Part shown: positions 7,937 to 16,638 of the stretch, piece after piece
Layout: every line of letters starts with the position of its first letter
Position numbering within the stretch: position 1 is the first letter of the stretch
NCBI RefSeq assembly: GCF_002899675.1
Contig: NZ_PKUU01000006.1
Location: 124,001-188,000 of the forward strand
DNA: 64,000 nt
Origin: Clostridium sp. chh4-2
GTDB taxonomy: Bacteria; Bacillota; Clostridia; Lachnospirales; Lachnospiraceae
Direction of reading: 5' to 3'
Notes under the pieces: model-generated
What the model was told of the DNA's origin: nothing
Databases searched by the model: none
The model's input: only the letters and a program-made list of their open reading frames with translations
Made by a program: the position numbers and the translations under genes

Positions 7937-8455
7937 TTAGCATTTCTCCGGCTCCGGATAAGTCTCGCCAAAGGTGTCAACCGTAACTGATTTTATCTTC
8001 TGTTCTTTCATCGGTCTGTCGTTATAATCCGTTCTCACATCTGCGATCGCATTCACAACGTCCATACCTTCCACAATCTTGCCAAATGCCGCATAAGAGC
8101 CGTCCAGATGCGGAGAATTCTTGTGCATGATGAAGAACTGTGATCCGGCTGAGTCGGGATGCATCGCTCTTGCCATGGATAAAACGCCTTCTGAATGTTT
8201 CAGATTGTTGGCAACTCCGTTCTGGCTGAATTCGCCTTTAATGGAATATCCCGGGCCGCCCATACCGTTGCCGTCCGGACAACCGCCCTGAATCATAAAG
8301 CCGCTTATTACTCTGTGGAAAATCAGTCCATTATAAAAACCTTTGTTTACAAGGCTGATGAAATTATTAACTGTGTTTGGAGCAATCTCAGGATAAAGCT
8401 CTGCCTTCATAATGCCGCCATCTTCCATCTCAAACGTAACTACTGGATTTTTCAT
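7937..8455 (-). CDS. Cyclophilin-type peptidyl-prolyl cis-trans isomerase
   Basis: 172-aa cyclophilin. It shows the core [20 protein letters not shown] with the catalytic Arg, [20 protein letters not shown] with the active-site Gln/Phe, and [16 protein letters not shown]. No signal peptide, so it is a cytoplasmic folding helper that speeds proline isomerisation. It is the first gene of an operon with the downstream acetyltransferase (gap of one base). The ATG at 8455 follows AAGGAGAAAG. Confidence 0.93.
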   Translation of the reverse strand: MKNPVVTFEMEDGGIMKAELYPEIAPNTVNNFISLVNKGFYNGLIFHRVISGFMIQGGCPDGNGMGGPGYSIKGEFSQNGVANNLKHSEGVLSMARAMHPDSAGSQFFIMHKNSPHLDGSYAAFGKIVEGMDVVNAIADVRTDYNDRPMKEQKIKSVTVDTFGETYPEPEKC

Positions 8456-8799
8456 CGTTCTTTCTCCTTACATTTATCATCTTTTCTCGGAATCAGATTC
8501 CAATAGAGTTATTTTACCAAAACCCTGTGTAAAAGTCCAGCCGGTCTTATCCTGAGTTTGGACTGATTGTTTCTGATCTTTTACGAGGTGAAAAAAGATA
8601 GGATATCCTTTATGCTGACCGGCAGGTTGGGGGTTCTCTTTGCTCTTTCTCCTTCTCATTCATACTTTGTTCATATATCATTCAAAAACCTTTTACACAA
8701 TTAACATGATTTCTTCATGTTTTCCCCATATACTATAACCATAGACAACAGAACAAGTTGTTTAGCCACAAAGCTTATAAGATTTTTTTCATAATACTC

Positions 8800-8883
8800 G
8801 AGCTGATAATCTTGATTATCAGCTCTCCTCCCTTTAACCTTTTGAATTCCTTTCTATCCTCATAATAGAAAGGAATTTTTTTG
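8800..8883 (+). ncRNA. Candidate small RNA 3' end: perfect hairpin plus intrinsic terminator
   Basis: GAGCTGATAATC (8800-8811) and GATTATCAGCTC (8814-8825) are a perfect 12-bp stem. Then AATTCCTTTCTAT (8845-8857) and ATAGAAAGGAATT (8865-8877) form a 13-bp stem followed by a T run on the plus strand. No plus-strand coding gene lies upstream (7222-8659 is all minus-strand), so the terminator has no obvious mRNA. It could end a small RNA beginning near 8700, where the sequence is AT-rich. No clear promoter was found. No protein gene was found in 8456-8902. Confidence 0.4.
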
Positions 8884-8902
8884 TGCTCTCATATCACTTT
8901 TT

Positions 8903-9829
8903 CTATCGTACCACAATATAAACCATATAGGATGCGTACATACCCAGCATCAGAATGCCTTCTCGTCTGCTGATCTGAAATTTGCTCTTAGCCAGGAAAT
9001 AGACAATACAGCTGGCCGCCACTAAAAACAGCGCATCATATGCGGACAATATGCTGACCTTAATCGGACTGATCGCTGCAGATGCGGCTAACACCATCAG
9101 AATATTAAACAGATTAGAGCCCACCACATTTCCAAGTGCAAGCCCGTTTTCTCCCTTTCTGGATGCCACAACGGAGGTCACCAGTTCCGGAAGAGATGTT
9201 CCCATCGCCACAATGGTGAGGCCGATCAGAGTCTGGCTTAATCCGAAGGAAGCGGCAATCTTGCTGGCGCTGTCCACAACAAAATCTCCTCCCAAAACAA
9301 TTGCTATAATTCCGGCAACAATATAAACAATGCTGAGAAACGGCGACAGAGCTTCTATCTTTTCCGCTGCCGATACCCGGTTCATCATGGCGCTGCGCAC
9401 TGTTTTTACAAGGAAATATACAAATAAAACGAGGAGCAGGAGACCTTCGCCTCTGCCGACTCCGCTGCCAAACATTAACATCACAGTTAAAACTGCAGCC
9501 ACAGCGATGGACAGAAGAAAATCTCCGTTCAATATCTTTTTCTCAATTGCCATAGGCGCGATGGCTCCGCAGGCTCCCACAACCACTAATAAGTTGAAAA
9601 CATTGGAGCCGATTACATTTCCCACCGCAATTTCATTGTTTCCGGTGATGGCTGCGGTAATGCTTACGGCCAGCTCCGGTGCACTTGTCCCAAATGCAAC
9701 AATTGTGAGTCCGATCACAATGCTTGGAACACGCAGCAGCTTTGCCACAGAGGAACTTCCTTCCACAAAATAATCTGCGCCTTTCACTAAAAGAATAAAA
9801 CCAATGAGAAGCCAAACATACATCATCAT
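8903..9829 (-). CDS. Calcium/sodium-antiporter family exchanger, likely manganese-responsive
   Basis: 308-aa CaCA-family exchanger (YrbG/TIGR00367 type) with about ten membrane helices and the two inverted alpha repeats: GTSAPELAVSITAAITGNNE...GNVIGSNVFN near residues 47-80, and GTSLPELVTSVVASRKGEN...GNVVGSNLFN near 200-240. The conserved Glu in each repeat binds the cation. The family exchanges Ca2+ for Na+ or H+. The yybP-ykoY manganese riboswitch directly upstream (9881-10016) suggests that the physiological substrate here includes Mn2+ and that excess Mn2+ turns the gene on. Confidence 0.9.
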   Translation of the reverse strand: MMMYVWLLIGFILLVKGADYFVEGSSSVAKLLRVPSIVIGLTIVAFGTSAPELAVSITAAITGNNEIAVGNVIGSNVFNLLVVVGACGAIAPMAIEKKILNGDFLLSIAVAAVLTVMLMFGSGVGRGEGLLLLVLFVYFLVKTVRSAMMNRVSAAEKIEALSPFLSIVYIVAGIIAIVLGGDFVVDSASKIAASFGLSQTLIGLTIVAMGTSLPELVTSVVASRKGENGLALGNVVGSNLFNILMVLAASAAISPIKVSILSAYDALFLVAASCIVYFLAKSKFQISRREGILMLGMYASYMVYIVVR

Positions 9830-9880
9830 ATCTTTCCCTCTTTTCTAATTGTATTATTTCCGAATTGTTTCTTATGATAC

Positions 9881-10016
9881 AAAAAAGCGAGAACCTTTAT
9901 TGTACCAAAAGATACAACAAAAGTCTCGCTTCTTACTATACGTACCGGATGATAATCATCGTGATGACGATACCGCATAACAACCGCACTTCTGCAGCTG
10001 CAAGCTACTCCCTCTT
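9881..10016 (-). promoter_or_regulatory. yybP-ykoY manganese riboswitch with terminator
   Basis: On the minus strand the leader reads AGGGAGTAGC (from about 10016), then TCGTCATCACG and CCGGTACG, then AAGCGAGACTTTTG. These match, in order, the GGGGAGUAG, CGUCA, CCGG and AGCGAGACCUUUG blocks of the yybP-ykoY class. The 3' strand TCTCGCTT on the plus strand (9924-9931) is also one arm of a terminator with AAGCGAGA (9885-9892), which on the minus strand ends in TTTTTT. Metal binding to the aptamer would hold this arm and prevent termination. Established class knowledge: it senses Mn2+ and activates exporters. Confidence 0.87.
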
Positions 10017-10051
10017 ATTCCCACTTAGTATATGAATTTTCTCAGTATTTG

Positions 10052-11392
10052 TCAATGCTTTTTCGGAAAATGAATTTGTTTTCTGAGCAAAAATAATGCG
10101 GCCACATTGGGCACAGCCATCAGTCCGTTCCAGATATCGGACAATTCCCATACCGTTTCCAGCCTGGCGATACAGCCGATAAAAACTGCATTTAAATATA
10201 AAAACATATAGACCATTTCGGCTGTCCGGGCGTTCATTCCCGTTCTGGAAGCCAGATAGGCCAGATTCTGCCTGCCCAGATAATACCACGCAATGATCGT
10301 GGCGAATGCAAACGACAGCATAGACAGAGACACCAGATATTCACCGCCCGGCCCAAGACGTTCTGAAAAACAATGGGCCGTCAGCGCCGCCCCATCCAAA
10401 CCGCATGTTCCGGCTCCGCTTCCCATCACGCATAGAATTACAAATGCGGTCAGACTGCAGCTGATCATAGTATCAAAAAACACTTCAAACATAGCCCACA
10501 TCCCCTGTTTTTCCGGCGTCGTCTCTTCCACCGCTCCATGGATAACAGCCAAGCTCCCAAGTCCTGCCTCATTGGAAAATACGCCTCTGGAAACGCCGTA
10601 TCTGACCGCCACACTGATTCCATATCCCGCCGCGCCGGACAACGCGCTGGACGGTTTCCATGCGCTTTCCAGGATCATTAATAGAACCGACGGCAAACGG
10701 TCATAATAAGACATGATGACAATGAGAGAAATAATCGTATAAATTCCGGCCGAAACAGGCACAAGCCGCTCCGTCACCTTGGCAATCCTGCCCAAACCGC
10801 CGCGTATTACCAATAGTATCAGCAGCGTAAGAACCGCTCCCGTAGCTATGGGATAAAATGAAAATGAAAATTCCAGGGTTTCTGCGATAGAGTTTGACTG
10901 AACCATGCTCCCCATTCCAAAGGATGCCAAAACCGCAAAAAAACTATATAAAACGGCTGCCCCATAAAATCCCAGCCCTTTTTCCAGATAGACCATAGGT
11001 CCGCTGATCCAGCTGCCGTCCTTTTTTCTCCTGCGGTAACGGATTCCCAGCACGACTTCCGCATAAGCGGTCATCATTCCGATTCCCGCAGAAATCCACA
11101 TCCACAGAAGAGCCCCCGGCCCTCCGGCACAGAGCGCAGTTGCCACGCCCACGATATTACCTGTCCCTACCGTGGCAGCTAAAGCGGTGCATGCGGATTG
11201 GAACTGAGTTACCGAATGGGGATTATCTACATCCTTTTTCTCGCTGCCCAAACTCCCCACAGTCTCTTTCCACCACATTTTCCAGCCAGTAAGCTGAAAA
11301 AATCCTGATTTTACAGTAAATAATATGCCCACTCCAAGGATCATCAAAAGCAGCCACGGCCCCCAGACAAGCTGGTGAATTGTATGGATCAT
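10052..11392 (-). CDS. Sodium:alanine symporter family (AGCS) transporter
   Basis: 446-aa integral membrane protein of the amino acid carrier family. It has the signature ATVGTGNIVGVATALCAGGP near residue 75, FSNEAGLGSLAVIHGAVEE near residue 265, and about ten membrane helices. It takes up alanine or glycine with sodium. I used the ATG at 11392 (MIHTIHQLVWGP), which follows GGAGG by five bases; the longer frame would begin at a TTG. It is a single gene between the Mn riboswitch unit and a 281-bp palindrome. Confidence 0.92.
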   Translation of the reverse strand: MIHTIHQLVWGPWLLLMILGVGILFTVKSGFFQLTGWKMWWKETVGSLGSEKKDVDNPHSVTQFQSACTALAATVGTGNIVGVATALCAGGPGALLWMWISAGIGMMTAYAEVVLGIRYRRRKKDGSWISGPMVYLEKGLGFYGAAVLYSFFAVLASFGMGSMVQSNSIAETLEFSFSFYPIATGAVLTLLILLVIRGGLGRIAKVTERLVPVSAGIYTIISLIVIMSYYDRLPSVLLMILESAWKPSSALSGAAGYGISVAVRYGVSRGVFSNEAGLGSLAVIHGAVEETTPEKQGMWAMFEVFFDTMISCSLTAFVILCVMGSGAGTCGLDGAALTAHCFSERLGPGGEYLVSLSMLSFAFATIIAWYYLGRQNLAYLASRTGMNARTAEMVYMFLYLNAVFIGCIARLETVWELSDIWNGLMAVPNVAALFLLRKQIHFPKKH

Positions 11393-11419
11393 CCTGTCCT
11401 CCGTCAACTTCGTTGGTTA

Positions 11420-11700
11420 CAATTCACGGCTCTTGCGGCCTCTGCCGTCCGTTCAGGTTCCAGCAGTTTTGCAGGAACTTTCCAGTTCCAGTTTCGGGCA
11501 TAAGCACTTCTAAACGTGCAGGATTTTTCTAAAAGCCAAGGAAAATGCCCAAACTCGCTCCGCTCAAACAGGTGGACATTTCCCTTGAACGAAAAATTCT
11601 GCGCGTTAAGAATTGCTAATGCCCTGCAAAGTCACATAAAAGTTCCTGCAAAACTGCTGGAACCTGAACGGACGGCGGAGGCCACCGGAGCCGTGAATTG
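11420..11700. repeat. 281-bp imperfect palindrome (element A)
   Basis: CAATTCACGGCTC (11420-11432) pairs with GAGCCGTGAATTG (11688-11700). The complementarity continues inward with few mismatches, e.g. GTCCGTTCAGGTTCCAGCAG against its complement at 11655-11676, and CCAAGG.AAATG against CATTTCCCTTG near the centre (about 11560). The element fills the region between the divergent AGCS and phospholipase C genes; a TATAAT box for the latter follows at about 11757-11762. No gene is supported within it. Confidence 0.75.
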
Positions 11701-11808
11701 TCAACTCCATCGCACTTGTTCTCTATATCTTCTATTCTATTTGATTGGCGATTATGATATAATATTTTTAATAGGTTCAAAGAATTTTACTGAGAGCGAG
11801 GTATCTTT

Positions 11809-12786
11809 ATGCCAGGTTTTACGACTCATTATATCTTAGGGATGAAAGCTTATAACGATTTACCCAATAACCAACTGAAATTCATAATTGCAAAATACCG
11901 GTGGCTTTATCAGCTGGGCCTTCAGGGACCGGATATCTTCTTCTATAACATTCCCATCCTCCGTCACCGCGATTACCGGAATGTGGGATCACATATGCAC
12001 GAACACTGCATCAGCGATTTTTTTGTGAATTATCTGAAAGTCGTCTCTGAAATTGAATCCAAGCAGCAGCGGGACCAGGCCCTCTCCTATTTCTGCGGAT
12101 TCCTCTGCCATTACATCGGTGACTCCATCTGCCACCCCTATGTCTATGGCCGCATCGATTACGACGTGAAGAATCCGAACAACTATACCCACGGCCTTCA
12201 TGCCACTTTGGAAAATGACATCGACGCCCTCCTTCTGCTAAAATACAAAAAGAAAAAGCCGTCCCAGTTTAACCAGGCGGCCACCATCTGCCTTAACGGC
12301 TTTGAGATGCAGTTCATCTCCCGCATTCTTTCAAAATGCATTAATATGACTTATTATCCGATCAACTACCGGAATAATTTCCAAGTGACGCCGCGGATGG
12401 TTCACCGTTCCATTCTGGCGATCCGCTTTGGCTGCCGCACGCTTTCCGATCCGTCGGGCCGCAAAAAAAACGGCATTCGCAAAGTGGAGTCCATATTTTT
12501 GAAAAAACCAATCGCTTCCACCAAACTGGTAACAGACCAGGTTATCAATCCGAAAAAGAGCCTGAACCTGAATCACGAAGTGTGGTGCAATCCATGGGAC
12601 AAGCGGCTGGCCTCCACCGCCTCTTTCCCGGACCTGTTCTACCAGTCCTTAAATAAATGCAACAATGTATATTATCAGCTGAATGCCGATCTCACAAGCG
12701 GAATCCCGCTGGATGAGCTGGATTTTAACAAACTGATAAAGGAATTAGGCAGTTATTCTTATCACAGCGGTCTTAGCGTACAGTAA
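11809..12786 (+). CDS. Zinc-dependent phospholipase C-like protein
   Basis: 325 aa, matching the Zn_dep_PLPC family by its N-terminus MPGFTTHYILGMKAYNDL, the GLQGPDIFFYNIP segment, and scattered His/Asp ligands (RHRDYRNVGSHMHE, SYFCGFLCHYIGDSICHPY). No signal peptide, so it is probably cytoplasmic or a housekeeping relative rather than a secreted toxin. Homologues in Lachnospiraceae are commonly annotated as hypothetical. It is expressed from its own TATAAT promoter and followed by a long terminator. Enzyme activity is inferred from the domain only. Confidence 0.82.
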   Translation: MPGFTTHYILGMKAYNDLPNNQLKFIIAKYRWLYQLGLQGPDIFFYNIPILRHRDYRNVGSHMHEHCISDFFVNYLKVVSEIESKQQRDQALSYFCGFLCHYIGDSICHPYVYGRIDYDVKNPNNYTHGLHATLENDIDALLLLKYKKKKPSQFNQAATICLNGFEMQFISRILSKCINMTYYPINYRNNFQVTPRMVHRSILAIRFGCRTLSDPSGRKKNGIRKVESIFLKKPIASTKLVTDQVINPKKSLNLNHEVWCNPWDKRLASTASFPDLFYQSLNKCNNVYYQLNADLTSGIPLDELDFNKLIKELGSYSYHSGLSVQ

Positions 12787-12815
12787 GTATACCGATAGGT
12801 ACGCCGGGCCAGCAA

Positions 12816-12888
12816 AAGAGGAGCAAAAAAGAAAGAAGCGGAGCAGACGATTTTCGTCCTCTCCGCTTCTTTCTTTTTTGCCCCTCTT
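12816..12888. terminator. Long bidirectional terminator hairpin
   Basis: AAGAGGAGCAAAAAAGAAAG (from 12816) pairs over about 33 bases with its near-exact complement ending at 12888; the loop is TTTT around 12851-12854. It separates the convergent phospholipase C-like and LuxR-type genes. A and T runs inside the stem allow termination in both directions. Confidence 0.8.
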
Positions 12889-12896
12889 TCATATCA

Positions 12897-13679
12897 CTAT
12901 GTCTTAATCAACAGAATCAGCTTAGCCCGGCTGCTGACTCCTGTTTTCTTATAAATATTGTAAATATGTTTGCGTAAAGTCGATGGGCAGATGCACAGAT
13001 TACGGCAGATTTCATCCGTTCCATTTTCCAAATAAAGCAATCTGATAATCTCTTCTTCCCGTTTTGTCAACTGATATTTCCTGCTGAAAGAGGCCAGAAG
13101 AAAGGTGTTTCTGTCCTCCTTTTCCTTGGAATGTTTGATTGCTCCGGCTGAAAGGCTGTAAAATTTAAGGGCGAGATGATTTTTCAAACAGTCCATAATA
13201 AACAGTTCCCTGGGTGAAAAATCTCCGGCGGCCTTAGGTCTCCACAAAACCACAGCTCCCAACACGGTATCGTTATAAATCAGCGTGTTATAAAGTCCAT
13301 AATAAAGATCCAGCGGTTCTAAAACTTCTTTATAGATCCGGCTTTTCGTCCATTCCGATTCTTCACTGATATCGGAATAGCGGAACACGCTGCTCCAGGG
13401 GCAGAAAAAGTATTCCGTCCATTTGGGATGATAGTTGCCCTCTATATAAAAATTAACATCTAAATACTGACTATTGGAATCAATGCTGTACGGTCTAAGA
13501 AGCTTAGGTTTTCCATCCGTAATATTGGCTTGAAACATGACGCCGAGAGAGAAGTCAAAAAGTCCCTTTAAATTGCAGAGACAGACATTGGCAAATTCCT
13601 CGTAGGAACTGCACTGGTTAATGCGGTAGATCATCTGGGAGATGAAAATCCATTCACAGTTGAGCAGGGATTGGAACAA
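12897..13679 (-). CDS. LuxR-type HTH transcriptional regulator
   Basis: About 260 aa. The C-terminus (from about residue 195) is a LuxR/GerE HTH: YQLTKREEEIIRLLYLENGT, then CICPSTLRKHIYNIYKKTGV. The N-terminal 180 residues look like a GAF-type sensor domain, with no receiver domain. I place the start at the TTG at 13679 (MFQSLLNCEWIF), because AAAGGAGGAG stands 8 bases before it; the longer frame to 13781 has no good ribosome binding site. It is divergent from the CoA-transferase/enoyl-CoA hydratase pair and is the likely regulator of that pair. The ligand is unknown. Confidence 0.85.
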   Translation of the reverse strand: MFQSLLNCEWIFISQMIYRINQCSSYEEFANVCLCNLKGLFDFSLGVMFQANITDGKPKLLRPYSIDSNSQYLDVNFYIEGNYHPKWTEYFFCPWSSVFRYSDISEESEWTKSRIYKEVLEPLDLYYGLYNTLIYNDTVLGAVVLWRPKAAGDFSPRELFIMDCLKNHLALKFYSLSAGAIKHSKEKEDRNTFLLASFSRKYQLTKREEEIIRLLYLENGTDEICRNLCICPSTLRKHIYNIYKKTGVSSRAKLILLIKT

Positions 13680-13798
13680 GTGATCTCCTCCTTTTACCGG
13701 GTGTAATTTAATGTCTTCATTATAACATAACAGGTAAAATGCATCAAGCAAGCCGCCGGTTAAGTGAAAGGAATATGGCAAAAATACATTTCTAAATG

Positions 13799-13823
13799 TG
13801 GTAGAAAAAGTTCTATTTTACCA
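13799..13823. promoter_or_regulatory. Imperfect palindrome between the LuxR-type regulator and the CoA-transferase operon
   Basis: TGGTAGAAAA (13799-13808) and TATTTTACCA (13814-13823) agree at 8 of 10 complementary positions. The site is central in the divergent intergenic region, where a regulator would act on both transcripts. A TATAAT box for the plus-strand operon lies near 13922-13927. Role inferred from position. Confidence 0.35.
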
Positions 13824-13959
13824 TATTTGCAGTAGATTTCATTGGTTTTTTATAAGAAGTGCTGAAAAAGATCATAGGAATGTCAACGGGTAAGCCAATA
13901 TAAATGGCGAAATGCATTTGTTATAATTACTTTAAAGGAAATGAAAAGGAGGACATTTT

Positions 13960-15540
13960 ATGGCAAAGGTTATTTCGGCTCAGGCTGCCGCACAGCTGAT
14001 CAAAGACGGCAACACCGTGGCATCAGCCGGCATGGGAATCATGGGATTGTGTGAGGAAGTCATACGGGCAACGGAACAGCTGTTTCTGGAAACCGGACAT
14101 CCTAAGGACTTGAACCTATTTTACGGAGCTCACCAGGGCGACAATCCGATCGTGAAATACGGATGGGACCACTGGGCGCATGAGGGAATGCTGAAACGGT
14201 GGACCGGCGGCTTTTTAGGCGCCTCACCCAAAATTGGTGAAATGTGCAGAGAAAATAAGATCGAAGGTTACTGTCTCCCAATGGGGGTTATTGATCTCAT
14301 GTACCATGAGATAGCCGGCCATACCCCCGGACTCATAACCAAAATAGGCCTGAAAACCTATGTGGACCCCAGACTGGAGGGTGCAAAGGTAAATGAAGCC
14401 GCCAAAGAGGATATCGTAAAACTGATCGAACTGGAAGGTGAGGAATGGCTGTTTTACAAGAATCCCGGTTTAAATGTAGGATTAATCCGTGGAACCACAG
14501 CAGATGCGGACGGAAACCTGACTATCTCAGAAGAGTGTATTAACGGAGACGCTTTGGCCGTAGCCCAGGCGGTTAAAAATTCCGGCGGTATCGTAATCGC
14601 ACAGGCAAAATATCTGGCGGCAGCCGGTTCCCTTCATCCAAGGGATATTCACATCCCCGGAGTTCTGGTGGATTATGTGGTTGTCAGCGATCCTGCATCC
14701 GATACTCATTATCAGACTGTGGATGTATTTTATGATCCCACTCTCTGCGGCAATGTCAAAGCTGAAATGTCTGCCATGCCGAGTCTCGCTCTGAAGGACT
14801 CCAAGGTAATCGCAAGGCGTGCAGCTATGGAGATGGATATGGGAACCTGTGTCAATCTGGGGATCGGAATCCCCCAGATGATCGCTCTTGTAGCCGTGGA
14901 AGAAGGCGTCAATGACTGCTTTACCCTGACCAGCGAGTCGGGAATTATCGGAGGAATCGCAGTTCAGGGCAAGAATTTCGGCAGCTGCTACAATCCGGCC
15001 TGTTTCTTGGATCAGGATGTTCAGCTCAACTGGTACAGCGGCGGAGGTTTAGGCACTGCTTTCTTAGGCCTTGCGGAAACCGATCAGCGGGGAAATGTGA
15101 ACGTGAGCAAATTTGGCACCCGGCTTAACGGCCCGGGCGGCTTCATCGATATCACACAGCCGACTAAAAAAGTAGTATTCTGCGGATCATTTACCGCAGG
15201 GAAGCTCCAAACAGAAATCAGGGATAAAAAACTGGTTATCGTTCAGGAGGGCAGAAGCCACAAATTCATGGACAAAGTCCAGCAGGTAACATTTAGCGGC
15301 GATTATGCAGTGGAATCCGGACAAGAGGTTCTGTATATAACGGAACGCGGAGTTTTCCGGCTGACCGGTCAGGGAATGGAACTCATTGAGATCGCTCCGG
15401 GAGTGGATCTGGAAGCGGACATCCTGGCTCAGATGGATTTTAAACCTCTCATTTCACCTGATTTGAAGGAAATGGACAGTTTCCTGTTTGAGGAAAGCTG
15501 GGGCGGCCTGAGAGAATATCTGGAAAAGAAAACGCTTTGA
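13960..15540 (+). CDS. Acyl-CoA:acetate CoA-transferase (propionate CoA-transferase type)
   Basis: 526 aa, a fused alpha-beta class I CoA-transferase. The N-terminal half carries ISAQAAAQLIKDGNTVASAG and AHEGMLKRWTGGFLGASPK. The C-terminal half carries MGTCVNLGIGIPQMIA and TLTSESGIIGGIAVQG, whose SES-G glutamate is the predicted catalytic residue that forms the enzyme-CoA thioester. It moves CoA between short-chain acyl-CoA and a free acid, usually acetate. AAAGGAGGAC precedes the ATG. The next gene is an enoyl-CoA hydratase, so the pair probably activates and processes a short hydroxy or unsaturated acid such as lactate or a crotonate-like acid; the substrate is not determined. Confidence 0.9.
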   Translation: MAKVISAQAAAQLIKDGNTVASAGMGIMGLCEEVIRATEQLFLETGHPKDLNLFYGAHQGDNPIVKYGWDHWAHEGMLKRWTGGFLGASPKIGEMCRENKIEGYCLPMGVIDLMYHEIAGHTPGLITKIGLKTYVDPRLEGAKVNEAAKEDIVKLIELEGEEWLFYKNPGLNVGLIRGTTADADGNLTISEECINGDALAVAQAVKNSGGIVIAQAKYLAAAGSLHPRDIHIPGVLVDYVVVSDPASDTHYQTVDVFYDPTLCGNVKAEMSAMPSLALKDSKVIARRAAMEMDMGTCVNLGIGIPQMIALVAVEEGVNDCFTLTSESGIIGGIAVQGKNFGSCYNPACFLDQDVQLNWYSGGGLGTAFLGLAETDQRGNVNVSKFGTRLNGPGGFIDITQPTKKVVFCGSFTAGKLQTEIRDKKLVIVQEGRSHKFMDKVQQVTFSGDYAVESGQEVLYITERGVFRLTGQGMELIEIAPGVDLEADILAQMDFKPLISPDLKEMDSFLFEESWGGLREYLEKKTL

Positions 15541-15563
15541 CGCATACGGAAGGGAGACCAACT

Positions 15564-16334
15564 ATGTCAGATTATATAAAAACAGATTTGGTAAATAAGA
15601 CGGCCCATATAACGCTGAGCCGTATGCCGGCCAATGCGCTGGTTAGAGAAATGTATCTTGATATTGCCAATGCCTTTTACGAATTGGGCGAGCGGGATGA
15701 TGTGGCTATAATTGTGCTGCGCGCGGAAGGAAAGATCTTCTGCGGAGGTAATGATATAAGCGAATTCGAAGCCTTTAATTCCAGGAGCACAGCCGAAGAT
15801 GCGGCAGAAGTATGCGCTCTGGCCATCAACTCCATCTGGAACTGCAAAAAACCTGTCCTGGCAGCAGTCCAGGGCGCCTGTATGGGCGCCGCATTCGGGA
15901 TGGTTGCAGCTTCCGACTTCATAATCGCTGGAGAAGGCGTAAAATTCGGAATTCCCGAAATAAACTTAGGCATTCCTGCCGCAGGCTGCTTCGCCCATTT
16001 AGCCCTTCCACTCCATGTGGCAAAATATATGGCGTTTACCGGAACTCCTTTAACAGCGGAAGAATTGTTCCGCTGGGGAACCGTAATGAAGGTGGTACCA
16101 AAAGAGGCAGTTTGGGAAGAAGCTGACGCATTCTCAGCAAAAATTGCCGCTTCCTGCTACCGGGCAGTAGGATTATTTAAGCAGAATTTCAATGCCAATG
16201 TGGACGCAAGACTAAGGGACAAGTTCATGGCCGAGCAACACTGCTTTATGGATTTTATGCTCAGTTCCCATGATTTTAAGGAAGCTGTAGCAGCTTATCA
16301 GGAAAAGCGAAAACCGGAATTTAACGGAAAGTAA
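15564..16334 (+). CDS. Enoyl-CoA hydratase/isomerase family protein
   Basis: 256-aa crotonase-fold protein. It shows IIVLRAEGKIFCGGNDISEF (first oxyanion-hole segment) and AAVQGACMGAAFGMVAASDF (second), then GIPEINLGIPAAGC, where the acidic position typical of hydratases is Glu. I used the ATG at 15564, 7 bases after GGGAG; the longer frame overlaps the CoA-transferase stop and would need a TTG. It forms a two-gene operon with the CoA-transferase upstream, and is followed by strong hairpins. Substrate unknown. Confidence 0.9.
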   Translation: MSDYIKTDLVNKTAHITLSRMPANALVREMYLDIANAFYELGERDDVAIIVLRAEGKIFCGGNDISEFEAFNSRSTAEDAAEVCALAINSIWNCKKPVLAAVQGACMGAAFGMVAASDFIIAGEGVKFGIPEINLGIPAAGCFAHLALPLHVAKYMAFTGTPLTAEELFRWGTVMKVVPKEAVWEEADAFSAKIAASCYRAVGLFKQNFNANVDARLRDKFMAEQHCFMDFMLSSHDFKEAVAAYQEKRKPEFNGK

Positions 16335-16375
16335 AAAGGGGCTTTCGCAAATCTTTATTTGATTAACTAAGATAT

Positions 16376-16429
16376 GCCGGAAAGAAGGGACCGCCCAGAC
16401 GGCTGCCTGGGTGGTCCCTTCTTTCCGGC
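16376..16429 (+). terminator. 23-bp stem hairpin after the enoyl-CoA hydratase gene
   Basis: GCCGGAAAGAAGGGACCGCC (from 16376) pairs with 16407-16429 over 23 bases with one G-T. The flanks (CAAATCTTTAT at 16348 and a matching end near 16462) extend the stem imperfectly. It is placed as a terminator for the CoA-transferase operon, although the T run is weak. Confidence 0.6.
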
Positions 16430-16480
16430 TGTTGCTTGGCTAGCTAAGGATAAAAAGATTTGGTTGAGCGGAGAATAAGT

Positions 16481-16534
16481 TTTTACATCAAACGTGAAGG
16501 CTTTTCGTGAAATGCCTTCACGTTTGATGTAAAA
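16481..16534. repeat. Perfect 21-bp inverted repeat
   Basis: 16481-16501 (TTTTACATCAAACG...) is exactly complementary to 16514-16534, with a 12-base loop. It has T and A runs at its ends and can terminate in both directions. It is the middle of three palindromes in the 660-bp gap between the convergent enoyl-CoA hydratase and MBL genes. Confidence 0.7.
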
Positions 16535-16638
16535 CCTGAGGGATTTTCCACAAATTTCTTGACACTCCATATAAACGTTCTTCTATTTAAATACCACTGC
16601 AAACACATCGCTTTTAACCAGGCTAGCGAAAACCAGCG

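Noticed and set aside
8477-8659. 60-aa minus-strand open frame between the cyclophilin start and the candidate RNA
   Set aside because: No good ribosome binding site, odd composition, and it covers the cyclophilin leader. Likely chance.
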